Positions 1 to 7,760 of a DNA stretch of 12,576 nt are shown here, piece by piece. The stretch is taken from the NCBI GenBank assembly GCA_003511885.1, contig DOIX01000264.1, positions 12,084 through 24,659 of the forward strand. Direction: 5' to 3'. The position numbers were made by a program, and so were the translations under genes. Each line of letters begins with the position of its first letter. Position 1 is the first letter of the stretch. The stretch comes from Cyanobacteria bacterium UBA11153 (GTDB lineage: Bacteria; Cyanobacteriota; Cyanobacteriia; Cyanobacteriales; Coleofasciculaceae). The notes under the pieces were generated by a model. That model was not told the DNA's origin and did no database searches. It saw only the letters and a program-made list of their open reading frames with translations.

Positions 1-29
1 TAAATGCGCAGCAGCTTAGTAGCCAGTAA

Positions 30-56
30 GGTGCGTTATCCGAAAGGTAACGCACC
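30..56. repeat. Palindromic hairpin repeat downstream of crtB
   Basis: The arms GGTGCGTTA (30-38) and TAACGCACC (48-56) are perfectly complementary. The inner bases CC-GAAA-GG would close with a GNRA-type tetraloop, leaving one bulged T at 39. Palindromes with GTGCGTTA/TAACGCAC arms recur in many cyanobacterial genomes (recalled, not searched). It lies 86 bp beyond the crtB stop and could end or stabilise the crtP-crtB mRNA, but no T-tract follows on either strand. The rest of 1-141 shows no gene. Confidence 0.6.
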
Positions 57-141
57 ATCCGGAGTCTCAGGAAACGGAGGTTTAAAAAGCGGATATGGAG
101 TTTCACAGCAAAAGGAAGCTCTCTGCTCTCTGATGAGCCAT

Positions 142-1068
142 TTAAAGTGCTTGCGCCCTCAGCCACGCCACAGGTAAATGGAGTAACTTCCGAGATGTGG
201 AAACATAAGCTCTTTGACGGAAAACATCATACTGATTCCGTTCAATCACATCTAGAATACCTTGGTAAAGCATTGTCGCCGCCCAAACTGGCCAACGAGA
301 ATCGCGACATAGCAATCCAATCGCCTTTTCCGCTTGACTGTAAAATTTATGGGCGCGTTGAATTTGAAAGCGCATCAGTGCTTTCCACCTATCATCAACA
401 ACTCCATTAAATAAATCTGCCTCAGTATAGTTAAACATAGCCAGATCTTCCAATGGCAGGTAAATTCTACCTCGCTGGGCATCTTCTCCAACATCTCGGA
501 GGATATTTGTCAACTGCTTGGCGATACCGAGTGCGATCGCTTCTTCGATGGGATTGTTAGAATTAGGAGCATTCCAGGGCGTTTTTCCCTTAGAAGTGTC
601 TAAACCCAGAACAGGACTAGTCATTAATCCTACAGTTCCAGCTACTCTATAACAATAGAGCTTTAACTCTTCAAAAGTTTCATAGCGACTGCGGTGCAAA
701 TCCATCCGCTGACCTGCAATCATATCCCGAAATGGCGCAATATCCATAGGAAATCGTTGCAGCGTATCGACTAAAGCTACATCAGTATCGTCTACCGGTT
801 CCCCAGCGAAGACAGATTCCAGTTGTTTTTCCCACCTATCTAGGGTTTCTGTGGTGGTTAAACGGGCTTGAGGACCATCTACTAATTCGTCAGTGCGCCG
901 ACACCAAACATATATTGCCCAGATAGCGCGACGTTTTTCTTCTGGCATTAACCATGTTGCCAGATAAAACGTCTTGGCGTATTTTGCCGTAATCTGACGA
1001 CAGATTTCGTAAGCGTCAGATTGGGAGGCCAACTTTCTCATGACTGGAGGTTTAGGCAGTTGAAGCAT
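142..1068 (-). CDS. crtB: Phytoene synthase CrtB
   Basis: Condenses two geranylgeranyl diphosphates head-to-head to 15-cis-phytoene, the first committed step of carotenoid synthesis; peripheral to membranes. The 308-residue protein has the usual length. Both aspartate-rich Mg-diphosphate motifs of the trans-isoprenyl synthase fold are present: DELVD at residues 60-64 (in RRTDELVDG) and DVGED at 192-196 (in NILRDVGEDAQRGR). The IYLP that follows the second motif is typical of the family. The N-terminus MLQLPKPPVMR resembles other cyanobacterial CrtB proteins, so the first ATG is kept although no strong Shine-Dalgarno precedes it; Met10 is an alternative. It lies 73 bp downstream of crtP on the same strand, a gene order known as a pds-psy operon in cyanobacteria, so cotranscription is likely. 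The spacer is almost entirely heptad repeat. Identification is secure. Confidence 0.97.
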   Translation of the reverse strand: MLQLPKPPVMRKLASQSDAYEICRQITAKYAKTFYLATWLMPEEKRRAIWAIYVWCRRTDELVDGPQARLTTTETLDRWEKQLESVFAGEPVDDTDVALVDTLQRFPMDIAPFRDMIAGQRMDLHRSRYETFEELKLYCYRVAGTVGLMTSPVLGLDTSKGKTPWNAPNSNNPIEEAIALGIAKQLTNILRDVGEDAQRGRIYLPLEDLAMFNYTEADLFNGVVDDRWKALMRFQIQRAHKFYSQAEKAIGLLCRDSRWPVWAATMLYQGILDVIERNQYDVFRQRAYVSTSRKLLHLPVAWLRAQAL

Positions 1069-1088
1069 TCGTTGCAGGTGGGAAGCTA

Positions 1089-2581
<1,493 letters not shown>

Positions 2582-2623
2582 CTACTCTAGAATTTATGGG
2601 ATTATCGATTTACTCTAAAATTC

Positions 2624-2629
2624 ATTATA
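2624..2629 (-). promoter_or_regulatory. Probable -10 element of crtP promoter
   Basis: The minus strand reads a perfect TATAAT here, giving a predicted transcription start near 2617 and a leader of about 45 nt. No good -35 hexamer lies at 16-18 bp; the region upstream is A-rich. It is the best promoter candidate between the two repeat tracts and the crtP start. The call rests only on the hexamer and its position. Confidence 0.45.
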
Positions 2630-2688
2630 CTTTGCATTCCGTTACATTTTCTAAGAATTTCGGGGAATGGAACAGCGGATGCCTATGT

Positions 2689-2784
2689 GGGGATAAAGGG
2701 GATAAGGAGGACAAGGGAGACAAAGGGGACAAAGGGAGACAAGGGGGACAAAGGGAGACAAGGGGGACAAGGGAGACAAGGGAG
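2689..2784. repeat. G-rich 8-9-bp degenerate tandem repeat upstream of crtP
   Basis: About ten units of the form GGGGGACAA, GGGAGACAA or GGGGATAAG follow one another, almost pure purine plus C on the plus strand. Unit length alternates between 8 and 10 bp, so it is less regular than the other two arrays. There are at least eight runs of three or more G separated by 5-6 nt, enough for G-quadruplex potential. Two plus-strand reading frames through it are repeat artefacts. Confidence 0.85.
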
Positions 2785-2813
2785 AAATTTTTTTTGTCTT
2801 TCCCTAGCCCCTA

Positions 2814-2869
2814 TCAACGATCAACTGTCAATTGTCAATTGTCAACTATCAACTATCAACTATCAACTA
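2814..2869. repeat. Heptameric tandem repeat TCAACTA/TCAATTG
   Basis: Eight heptads in exact register: TCAACGA, TCAACTG, TCAATTG twice, then TCAACTA four times. This is a second STRR-type family, different from the one after crtP. It ends 4 bp before the stop codon of the ABC permease (2874). With the G-rich array it makes up most of the 301-bp permease-crtP spacer, which holds no gene. Confidence 0.92.
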
Positions 2870-2873
2870 GTCC

Positions 2874-3701
2874 CTAATCTTGCTGATGAGCGAATTGGTA
2901 AGCACCCAGTACAGCTAGAGCGATCGCAAAAACTAACAGAACTGGGATAGAATACCAGGGAAACTGAGATATTGGTAAGTAGGCAGCAGCACGGAGTCCA
3001 GTACTGGTATAACTTAAGGGCAAGAGATAAACAATCGCTTTGAGAACTGCTGGTAGACTGGTAGGGTCAAAAAACGTCGCCCCTAAAAATGACATGGGTA
3101 CGATAACGAAGTTGTTATACAACCCCACCCCTTCCAAAGACTTAACATTCAAGCCCACGATTGCGCCTAAACCAGCAAAAACAGCACAATTAAGAAGTAG
3201 TAACAGAAAAAATAACGGATTGAGGAAACTCCAGACTTTACCAGTAAATACAATCGCCACCAAGATTACCGAAGCCGCAGTCATGATGCCTCGCAAAATC
3301 CCTGCCAGGATTTTACCCAAATACAATGCCATAGGATGGACAGGTGCTAGTAGGGTTTCCTCAAACGTCTTAGAGTAAAGTCTTTCCCCACACAAAGAAA
3401 AGGTAGTACCGCCAAAACTAATCGTCATCGAAGACAGGGCAATCATCCCAGGTAAAATAAACTGTAAATAGTTGTCACCAGCCGCAGGTTTCATCGCAGC
3501 ATCCAGGGTACTGCCCAATCCCAAACCAAACCCCACTATATATATAAGAGGCGAGACTAGTCCAGTCGCCGCAACTTGGACAATCCTGACGCGCAATTTT
3601 AGCCACTCTCCCCAGAAGACAGTGAGACTGTCTGCCAAAATGATCGGTAACTGGGAAATTTTTAATATTTTCGGGGATAGGGGAAATGACTCAGATTTCA
3701 T
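2874..3701 (-). CDS. ABC-2 type transporter permease
   Basis: Integral membrane permease of the ABC-2 (NodJ/DrrB-like) export family. The 275-aa protein shows six hydrophobic segments, approximately at residues 42-64, 78-100, 128-153, 160-184, 195-212 and 250-270. Between the second and third lies the cytoplasmic family signature FEETLLAPVHP followed by LGK (about 113-130). A soluble N-terminus of about 25 residues comes first. A GGAAA lies 5 nt before the ATG and supports this start. Such permeases work with a separate ATP-binding subunit, usually the adjacent upstream gene. Here the upstream 369 bp contain none and the next gene diverges, so the ATPase must be elsewhere. The substrate cannot be told; members export drugs, polysaccharides or lipids. 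The codirectional crtP lies 301 bp away behind repeats, so an operon with it is doubtful. Confidence 0.9.
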   Translation of the reverse strand: MKSESFPLSPKILKISQLPIILADSLTVFWGEWLKLRVRIVQVAATGLVSPLIYIVGFGLGLGSTLDAAMKPAAGDNYLQFILPGMIALSSMTISFGGTTFSLCGERLYSKTFEETLLAPVHPMALYLGKILAGILRGIMTAASVILVAIVFTGKVWSFLNPLFFLLLLLNCAVFAGLGAIVGLNVKSLEGVGLYNNFVIVPMSFLGATFFDPTSLPAVLKAIVYLLPLSYTSTGLRAAAYLPISQFPWYSIPVLLVFAIALAVLGAYQFAHQQD

Positions 3702-4070
3702 TTGAATTTCCAGGTAGATGGAGGGGTATCCCAGGATGGGGAGTGTGGGGATAGTTTGAGTTGAAAGCTCAAAACTGAAAACTTGCTGCTTAACTTTACT
3801 TTACATATTTGTATCATAACTTCATCATGATTTTAAGAAAACCTTAAATCCTGCGATCTCGGCATGGGGAAACAATCCTGATGGAGAGGAAACGGAGGCT
3901 TGTAGAGCTTACAGGATTGAGAACAGAGGAATCATGTGATCTGGATCACTGAAGAAAAGATACAACATCACCTCATATTCCCGTTTAAATACCGAGGAGC
4001 ATGACTAACGTCACAGTCTATTGGTGTGAGCCGACTTATTGTTAAAAGTTAAGAATGGCTTAGAGACTAA
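3702..4070. other. Divergent intergenic region, ABC permease / TPR gene
   Basis: This 369-bp spacer separates divergent genes and must hold promoters for both. An AT-rich stretch lies at about 3781-3850. The only strong site I see is the CRP-like palindrome at 3935-3950. The long leader to the TPR start (about 120 bp from that site) contains no recognised riboswitch or gene. Confidence 0.6.
3935..3950. promoter_or_regulatory. CRP-family (SyCRP1-like) binding site
   Basis: TGTGATCTGGATCACT fits the CRP consensus TGTGA-N6-TCACA at nine of ten defined positions. Its core, GTGATC-TG-GATCAC, is a perfect inverted repeat. SyCRP1, the cyanobacterial cAMP receptor, uses the same consensus. A CATATT at 3974-3979 would place a start near 3986 and the site at about -43, close to a class II activator position for the rightward TPR gene. 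That promoter assignment is inference; the site itself is plain. Confidence 0.55.
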
Positions 4071-4619
4071 ATGAACGAAACAGTAGAGAAAACACCATCA
4101 ACCGTCACGGATGAAAATCGGAATCTGGGGACAGTTAGCGCTAAAGCAGTATCAGGGCACAGAATTAACTCATATATGGAGGGGGATAATGGCAATACAC
4201 CCTCTAACAGTAGAAACTTACCAGAATTAGACCATGAATTTTGGTTTAATAAGGGGGTAGAATTAGCCACCCTCAACCGCTACCAGGAAGCGATGAATTG
4301 TTTCGACTACTCCATTGGGATTGACTCAGGCAATTACAAAGCGTGGATATGGCGGGGGGGGATGCTAACTCATTTGGATAGATATCAGGAAGCAAGCACT
4401 TCATTTGAACAAGCGGTTAAACTGGAACCCAATGCCAAAGATGCGTGGCTATTTTTGGGGGTTGCCTTCCACCATATAGGAAAATACAAACAAGCATACT
4501 CTTGCTATGATAAGGCATTGGGAAGAAAGCCAGATCCGATGAGAGAAGCAATGATGAAATTAGAGACAGCAATCAAACGAATATTTGCTGGGATATTTAG
4601 AATAAAAAGTTATAGTTAA
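4071..4619 (+). CDS. Small tetratricopeptide-repeat protein
   Basis: A 182-aa soluble protein that probably serves as a protein-interaction scaffold; no enzymatic domain is visible. An N-terminal segment of about 55 polar, probably disordered residues is followed by three consecutive 34-residue TPRs at about 57-90, 91-124 and 125-158. Each carries the typical pattern: W/F-x-x-G at helix A, then RYQEA or KYKQA, then F/Y and A/S, ending in a D/P turn. A basic, partly amphipathic tail closes the protein (KLETAIKRIFAGIFRIKS). There is no signal peptide. No strong Shine-Dalgarno precedes the ATG at 4071. Met36 (4176) is an in-frame alternative, which would remove most of the disordered tail. A run of eight G (4354-4361) inside TPR2 is a possible slippage site. 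A CRP-like palindrome lies 120 bp upstream. Partner unknown. Confidence 0.85.
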   Translation: MNETVEKTPSTVTDENRNLGTVSAKAVSGHRINSYMEGDNGNTPSNSRNLPELDHEFWFNKGVELATLNRYQEAMNCFDYSIGIDSGNYKAWIWRGGMLTHLDRYQEASTSFEQAVKLEPNAKDAWLFLGVAFHHIGKYKQAYSCYDKALGRKPDPMREAMMKLETAIKRIFAGIFRIKSYS

Positions 4620-4816
4620 AAAATCGTTTTATTTGAGTGGAGGTTTAAATACATATTTTATCTCAAACAAAAACCAGGGTTTCAGTTTTGGGAATCGATA
4701 TTTGACCAGAAACAATAAAAAAGAGATGATACTCCACGCCTGCAATTGCTCTCGTCACGATCGAATTCCCAATCTGGGACTGCTATAGTTTGAACTTGAG
4801 GATAGCATATTTTGAT

Positions 4817-4896
4817 TTGGGTAAGCTTGGGATAGTTCAATTATCCCAGTTAAGGGATAGCTCATCTTGCTCCTATTTGGTAATGGCTTTACCCAA
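4817..4896. repeat. Nested inverted repeat, possible structured RNA or element
   Basis: Outer arms TTGGGTAAGC (4817-4826) and GC-T-TTACCCAA (4886-4896) pair over 10 bp with one bulged T at 4888. Immediately inside the left arm is a second perfect hairpin, TGGGATA (4828-4834) with TATCCCA (4842-4848), loop of 7 nt. The two nested stems make an 80-nt foldable unit. I do not recognise a known riboswitch or small RNA. It could be a small dispersed element or a 3' structure of the TPR transcript about 200 bp upstream. Confidence 0.4.
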
Positions 4897-4941
4897 CTCA
4901 GGTATCAGAAATGCGATCGTCCAATAAATTAAGATAATCAA

Positions 4942-5012
4942 TAGACATCTCCAAAAAACAATCTCAAACCCTTATCCCGCCTAGGAAAAAACCTAATTTC
5001 TGGAGATGTCTA
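4942..5012. mobile_element. 71-bp MITE-like palindromic element
   Basis: Perfect 12-bp terminal inverted repeats TAGACATCTCCA (4942-4953) and TGGAGATGTCTA (5001-5012) bound a non-coding 47-bp core. Both ends finish in TA, as expected for a TA target duplicated by an IS630/Tc1-mariner-type transposase. The core has a small TAGG-A6-CCTA hairpin (4982-4995). It has no coding capacity, so it would need a transposase in trans. The family assignment is inferred from the TA ends only. Confidence 0.5.
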
Positions 5013-5157
5013 ATCGATTTAACCGACTATCCACTACCCCTCATATAACAGATTTTAGGCATCCTAGTTGGGATGATACAGCAAACTACAACTAATGGCT
5101 AATAGCTAAACCTTAAATGTGCCCTCTCCCCTTACTCAAGCACAAACCCACAAAAAA

Positions 5158-5280
5158 CCTCTGTGTACCTCTGCGAAACCTCCGTTGTCTCTGTGTTAAA
5201 AAAAATATTACACCAAAACCAATAACCTAACGAAAAACCTTTGCGTACTTTGCGCCCTTCTTTGCGCCCTTTGCGTTAAA
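5158..5280. repeat. Dispersed low-complexity CTCTG / TTTGCG repeats
   Basis: Two blocks of short recurring words: CCTCTGTGTACCTCTGCG with CTCTGTGTTAAAA (5158-5202), and four TTTGCG copies ending in GTTAAAA (5238-5284). Both blocks end in the same TGCG/TGTG-TTAAAAA pattern and look like diverged copies of one unit. Similar strings are scattered through intergenic regions of many filamentous cyanobacteria (recalled). No function is apparent. Confidence 0.55.
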
Positions 5281-5371
5281 AAAAAGATAACGCCAATTAC
5301 CACAAATACCATACTACCACCAATACCATCGCTACATAACGCTAAAAAAATCTACTTTAACAACAAAAATG

Positions 5372-5425
5372 TTGCAAAAGTTGTAAAATTTTTATTAAAT
5401 CGATCAAACGACATCAAGACAAGGA
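5372..5425 (+). promoter_or_regulatory. Putative promoter and Shine-Dalgarno of the phosphoketolase-like gene
   Basis: A TTGCAA at 5372-5377 is followed after 17 bp by TTAAAT (5395-5400), a moderate -35/-10 pair in an AT-rich stretch. AAGGA at 5421-5425 is a good Shine-Dalgarno 7 nt before the ATG at 5433 and fixes the start. The promoter half of this call is weak; the ribosome-binding site is clear. Confidence 0.4.
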
Positions 5426-5432
5426 ACTCCCA

Positions 5433-7646
5433 ATGACCGCAACCACTCCCAAACCCGCGTCAACCATCCCAGCATTTTGCGAAGGGATTCAATATTTCGG
5501 GGAAGCCTTGCCAGATTTCACCAAATATGGTATGGAACCAGCCATTACTGAAGGGAAAATTGCGATCGCATCCCCCTCAAACCCAACCGCCATCTACCAA
5601 ACCCTCCTCGCCGCCGACGCATTACGCTACCTAATTCTCCAAGTCACCGCCTCCAAAGCATCGGGACATCCCGGCGGGTTTGCTAGCGTTGCCGAAGGTA
5701 TCGCAGCATTAGTGATGCTCGGTTACAAGAATATCATTACTGAAGTTGGACACCACGCTCCCGGTTTCTACAGTAACATGTTCCTCGATCGCTCCCTCGA
5801 AGACATGGGGATTACCACTGTCGAACAAATGCGGGAAAGATTCCGCGAAATGCACGGACTTTTAGGACATCTTTCTGGTCAAATTCCCGGATTATTAAAC
5901 CCCGCTGGACCATTAGGACAAGGACAACATTTTGCCATGGCGGGAGCATTATTGCACCGGGATGTGCTATTTCCAGTAACCATCGGTGACGGTGGATTAG
6001 GAGAGCCATATATTATGAGTAGTATGGCACATTTCCACACCGCTTATCCGGAAGTTACTAACTTTTTGCCGATCTTAGTTTGGAATGGTTACTCTCAGGA
6101 ACACCATAGCATGGTTTCCACCAAACCCAATGAAGAAATGATCGCTTATTGGCAAGGAAATGGCTTCCAAGAAGTTATTTTAGTGAACGCCAAAGACTAT
6201 GATGATGCCAATCAACCTGGTGACTATGTTGATAGCACAGAGTTTTCCTTTACCCAGCGATTAGCATTTACCCAAGCCGTATTAGAAGCAACAGACAAAG
6301 CCGCCAAATCTGCCTTAAGTGGGAAATTAACCGTATTAATTATCAAACAACTCAAAGGTGCAGGTGTACATGACCGAGGCGCAAAATCTCACAACCTTTA
6401 CGCTCACCATACCTTAGAAAATGAGGATATAGTTGGCGCATTAAAAACCCGTGCTTTAAGTCCAGAAGCTTGGCAAATAGTCCGGACAAACTTTGAACGG
6501 GCTGCAGGAGGTCCGGCTTCAAAACATGTGGTAACCGAAAAAGAATTATCCTTATCCGATTTAGGACAATTACCCTTAACAGAATTCTCGATTAAAGGAG
6601 ATAAACAAGTCGCCACTACCGCCATGGGGACATTAGTTGGTCATGTTGGCAAAAACGATCCTAACTTTATTGTTACCAATGCTGATGGTAATGCCGCATC
6701 GGGAATTAATAACATTAACGTCGCCCTGAAAATCATTCACCCTACCGTTGATGATACCTATTTCCAAGGACCAAAAGGTCAAGTTTACGAACCCTTAAGT
6801 GAAGACGCTTGTGCCGGATTAGCCGCAGCATTAGCCTTATTTGGGGCAAGGACATTATGGTGTTCCTACGAATCCTTTGCTATTAATGGGTTACCAATAT
6901 GGCAAACAGTAACCCAAGCGATGTCAGAATTGCGCCGCCCTACTCCATCTACCATTACATTATTCACAGCAGGAGCATTAGAACAAGGGCGAAATGGTTG
7001 GACGCACCAACGTCCAGAAATTGAAAATTACTTCGCCGCGATGATGCGGAATGGTAATGTTTTTCCTCTATTTCCTTGCGATGCGAATAGTATCCAAGTC
7101 TGTTATGATTGGGCGCTGACTACTAAGAATAAGGGAATTACCATTACTGCTAGTAAATCTCCCTTACCAGTGTTAACCACATTTGAGCAAACTCGCCAAG
7201 GATTAAAAGATGGCGGGATAATTCTCCATGAAAGTGAAGGGAAAAAGAAAGTAGTTTTTGCCGTAATTGGCGACATGACATTAATTCCCGTATTTGATGC
7301 CGCACTTCATCTCGAAAATGAAGGAATTGGCGTGCGCATTGTTTCCGTAATTAGTCCCCGTCGCTTATATCGTCCAGATGATGTAGCGTGGGCAACTTGT
7401 TCCGAAAAAGATAGCCATTTCTTAGATGATGAAGGGTTTGAGAAGATGTTTGGTGGTGATGCTTTGATTGGAGTAACTGGCGGTACTAGTGGAATGTTAG
7501 AACCCATTATGTTACGGAGTAATTGTAAACGAGATACCTTTGCTTGGAAGCGGGGGGAAACTACAGCTACTGCGGGTGAATTGATGGGATTTAATGGGTT
7601 GACTGCGGAAGCTTTAGCGAAGCGGGCGACTGAGTTGGTTGGGTAA
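5433..7646 (+). CDS. Phosphoketolase/transketolase-family thiamine diphosphate enzyme
   Basis: Thiamine diphosphate enzyme of sugar-phosphate metabolism, cytosolic. At 737 aa it is shorter than usual phosphoketolases (about 790-820) and longer than transketolase (about 660-670). Transketolase-like motifs lie in the N-terminal half: SGHPGG (77-82) and GPLGQG (159-164). The cofactor motif GDG (185-187) ends in LPILVWNGY (N218), as in phosphoketolases. The C-terminal half is phosphoketolase-like: LSEDAC (455-460), SYESF with the likely cofactor-activating E480, NGWTHQRPEI (521-530), CDANS (549-553) and ITASKSPLP (571-579). Phosphoketolases split xylulose-5-P or fructose-6-P with phosphate into acetyl-P and an aldose-P. 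In cyanobacteria a similar second protein is annotated either as transketolase-like or as a second phosphoketolase (Synechocystis Sll0529, from memory). The family is certain, the exact reaction is not. It seems monocistronic. Confidence 0.85.
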   Translation: MTATTPKPASTIPAFCEGIQYFGEALPDFTKYGMEPAITEGKIAIASPSNPTAIYQTLLAADALRYLILQVTASKASGHPGGFASVAEGIAALVMLGYKNIITEVGHHAPGFYSNMFLDRSLEDMGITTVEQMRERFREMHGLLGHLSGQIPGLLNPAGPLGQGQHFAMAGALLHRDVLFPVTIGDGGLGEPYIMSSMAHFHTAYPEVTNFLPILVWNGYSQEHHSMVSTKPNEEMIAYWQGNGFQEVILVNAKDYDDANQPGDYVDSTEFSFTQRLAFTQAVLEATDKAAKSALSGKLTVLIIKQLKGAGVHDRGAKSHNLYAHHTLENEDIVGALKTRALSPEAWQIVRTNFERAAGGPASKHVVTEKELSLSDLGQLPLTEFSIKGDKQVATTAMGTLVGHVGKNDPNFIVTNADGNAASGINNINVALKIIHPTVDDTYFQGPKGQVYEPLSEDACAGLAAALALFGARTLWCSYESFAINGLPIWQTVTQAMSELRRPTPSTITLFTAGALEQGRNGWTHQRPEIENYFAAMMRNGNVFPLFPCDANSIQVCYDWALTTKNKGITITASKSPLPVLTTFEQTRQGLKDGGIILHESEGKKKVVFAVIGDMTLIPVFDAALHLENEGIGVRIVSVISPRRLYRPDDVAWATCSEKDSHFLDDEGFEKMFGGDALIGVTGGTSGMLEPIMLRSNCKRDTFAWKRGETTATAGELMGFNGLTAEALAKRATELVG

Positions 7647-7671
7647 GGTTGAGGTGATTTGATTGTTTTTT

Positions 7672-7699
7672 CCCCGCCTGGGTTTTGGCTTGGGTGGGG
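7672..7699 (+). terminator. Weak GC-rich hairpin after the phosphoketolase-like gene
   Basis: CCCCGCC (7672-7678) pairs with GGTGGGG (7693-7699) through one G-U wobble, with a 14-nt loop, 25 bp after the stop. A T-tract precedes the stem, but none follows it, so it is not a canonical rho-independent terminator. It may still end or protect the mRNA. Confidence 0.3.
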
Positions 7700-7720
7700 G
7701 GATTAAACTTGAGCTAAGTT

Positions 7721-7726
7721 TATAAT
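7721..7726 (+). promoter_or_regulatory. Probable -10 element of the STAND gene
   Basis: Perfect TATAAT 35 bp before the ATG at 7761; the predicted start near 7733 gives a leader of about 28 nt. No recognisable -35 at 16-18 bp, which could fit activator-dependent or low constitutive expression. The Shine-Dalgarno is poor (only TTAGGT directly before the ATG), so translation may also be low. Confidence 0.45.
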
Positions 7727-7760
7727 GAAATAATAGTTTTGCACCTCAAAGTCATTAGGT

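Larger units (their letters stand above)
4620..5432. other. Gene-free intergenic region (813 bp)
   Basis: No convincing reading frame or tRNA on either strand. It contains, in order, a nested inverted repeat (4817-4896), a 71-bp palindromic MITE-like sequence (4942-5012), C/A-rich low-complexity repeats of CTCTG and TTTGCG words (5158-5280), and the promoter and ribosome-binding region of the downstream phosphoketolase-like gene. The stretch 4620-4816 has nothing I can assign. Confidence 0.7.

Noticed and set aside
69..80. AGGAAACGGAGG shared with 3888-3899
   Set aside because: A 12-base exact match is expected several times by chance in a window of this size; the flanks do not match.
2814..2869. 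Possible CRISPR array
   Set aside because: Units are contiguous 7-mers with no spacers; this is a simple tandem repeat, as are the arrays at 1089-1151 and 2689-2784.
4189..4191. ATG with a strong purine-rich Shine-Dalgarno (GGAGGGGG) inside the TPR gene
   Set aside because: It is out of frame with the TPR coding sequence and opens no sizeable reading frame of its own.
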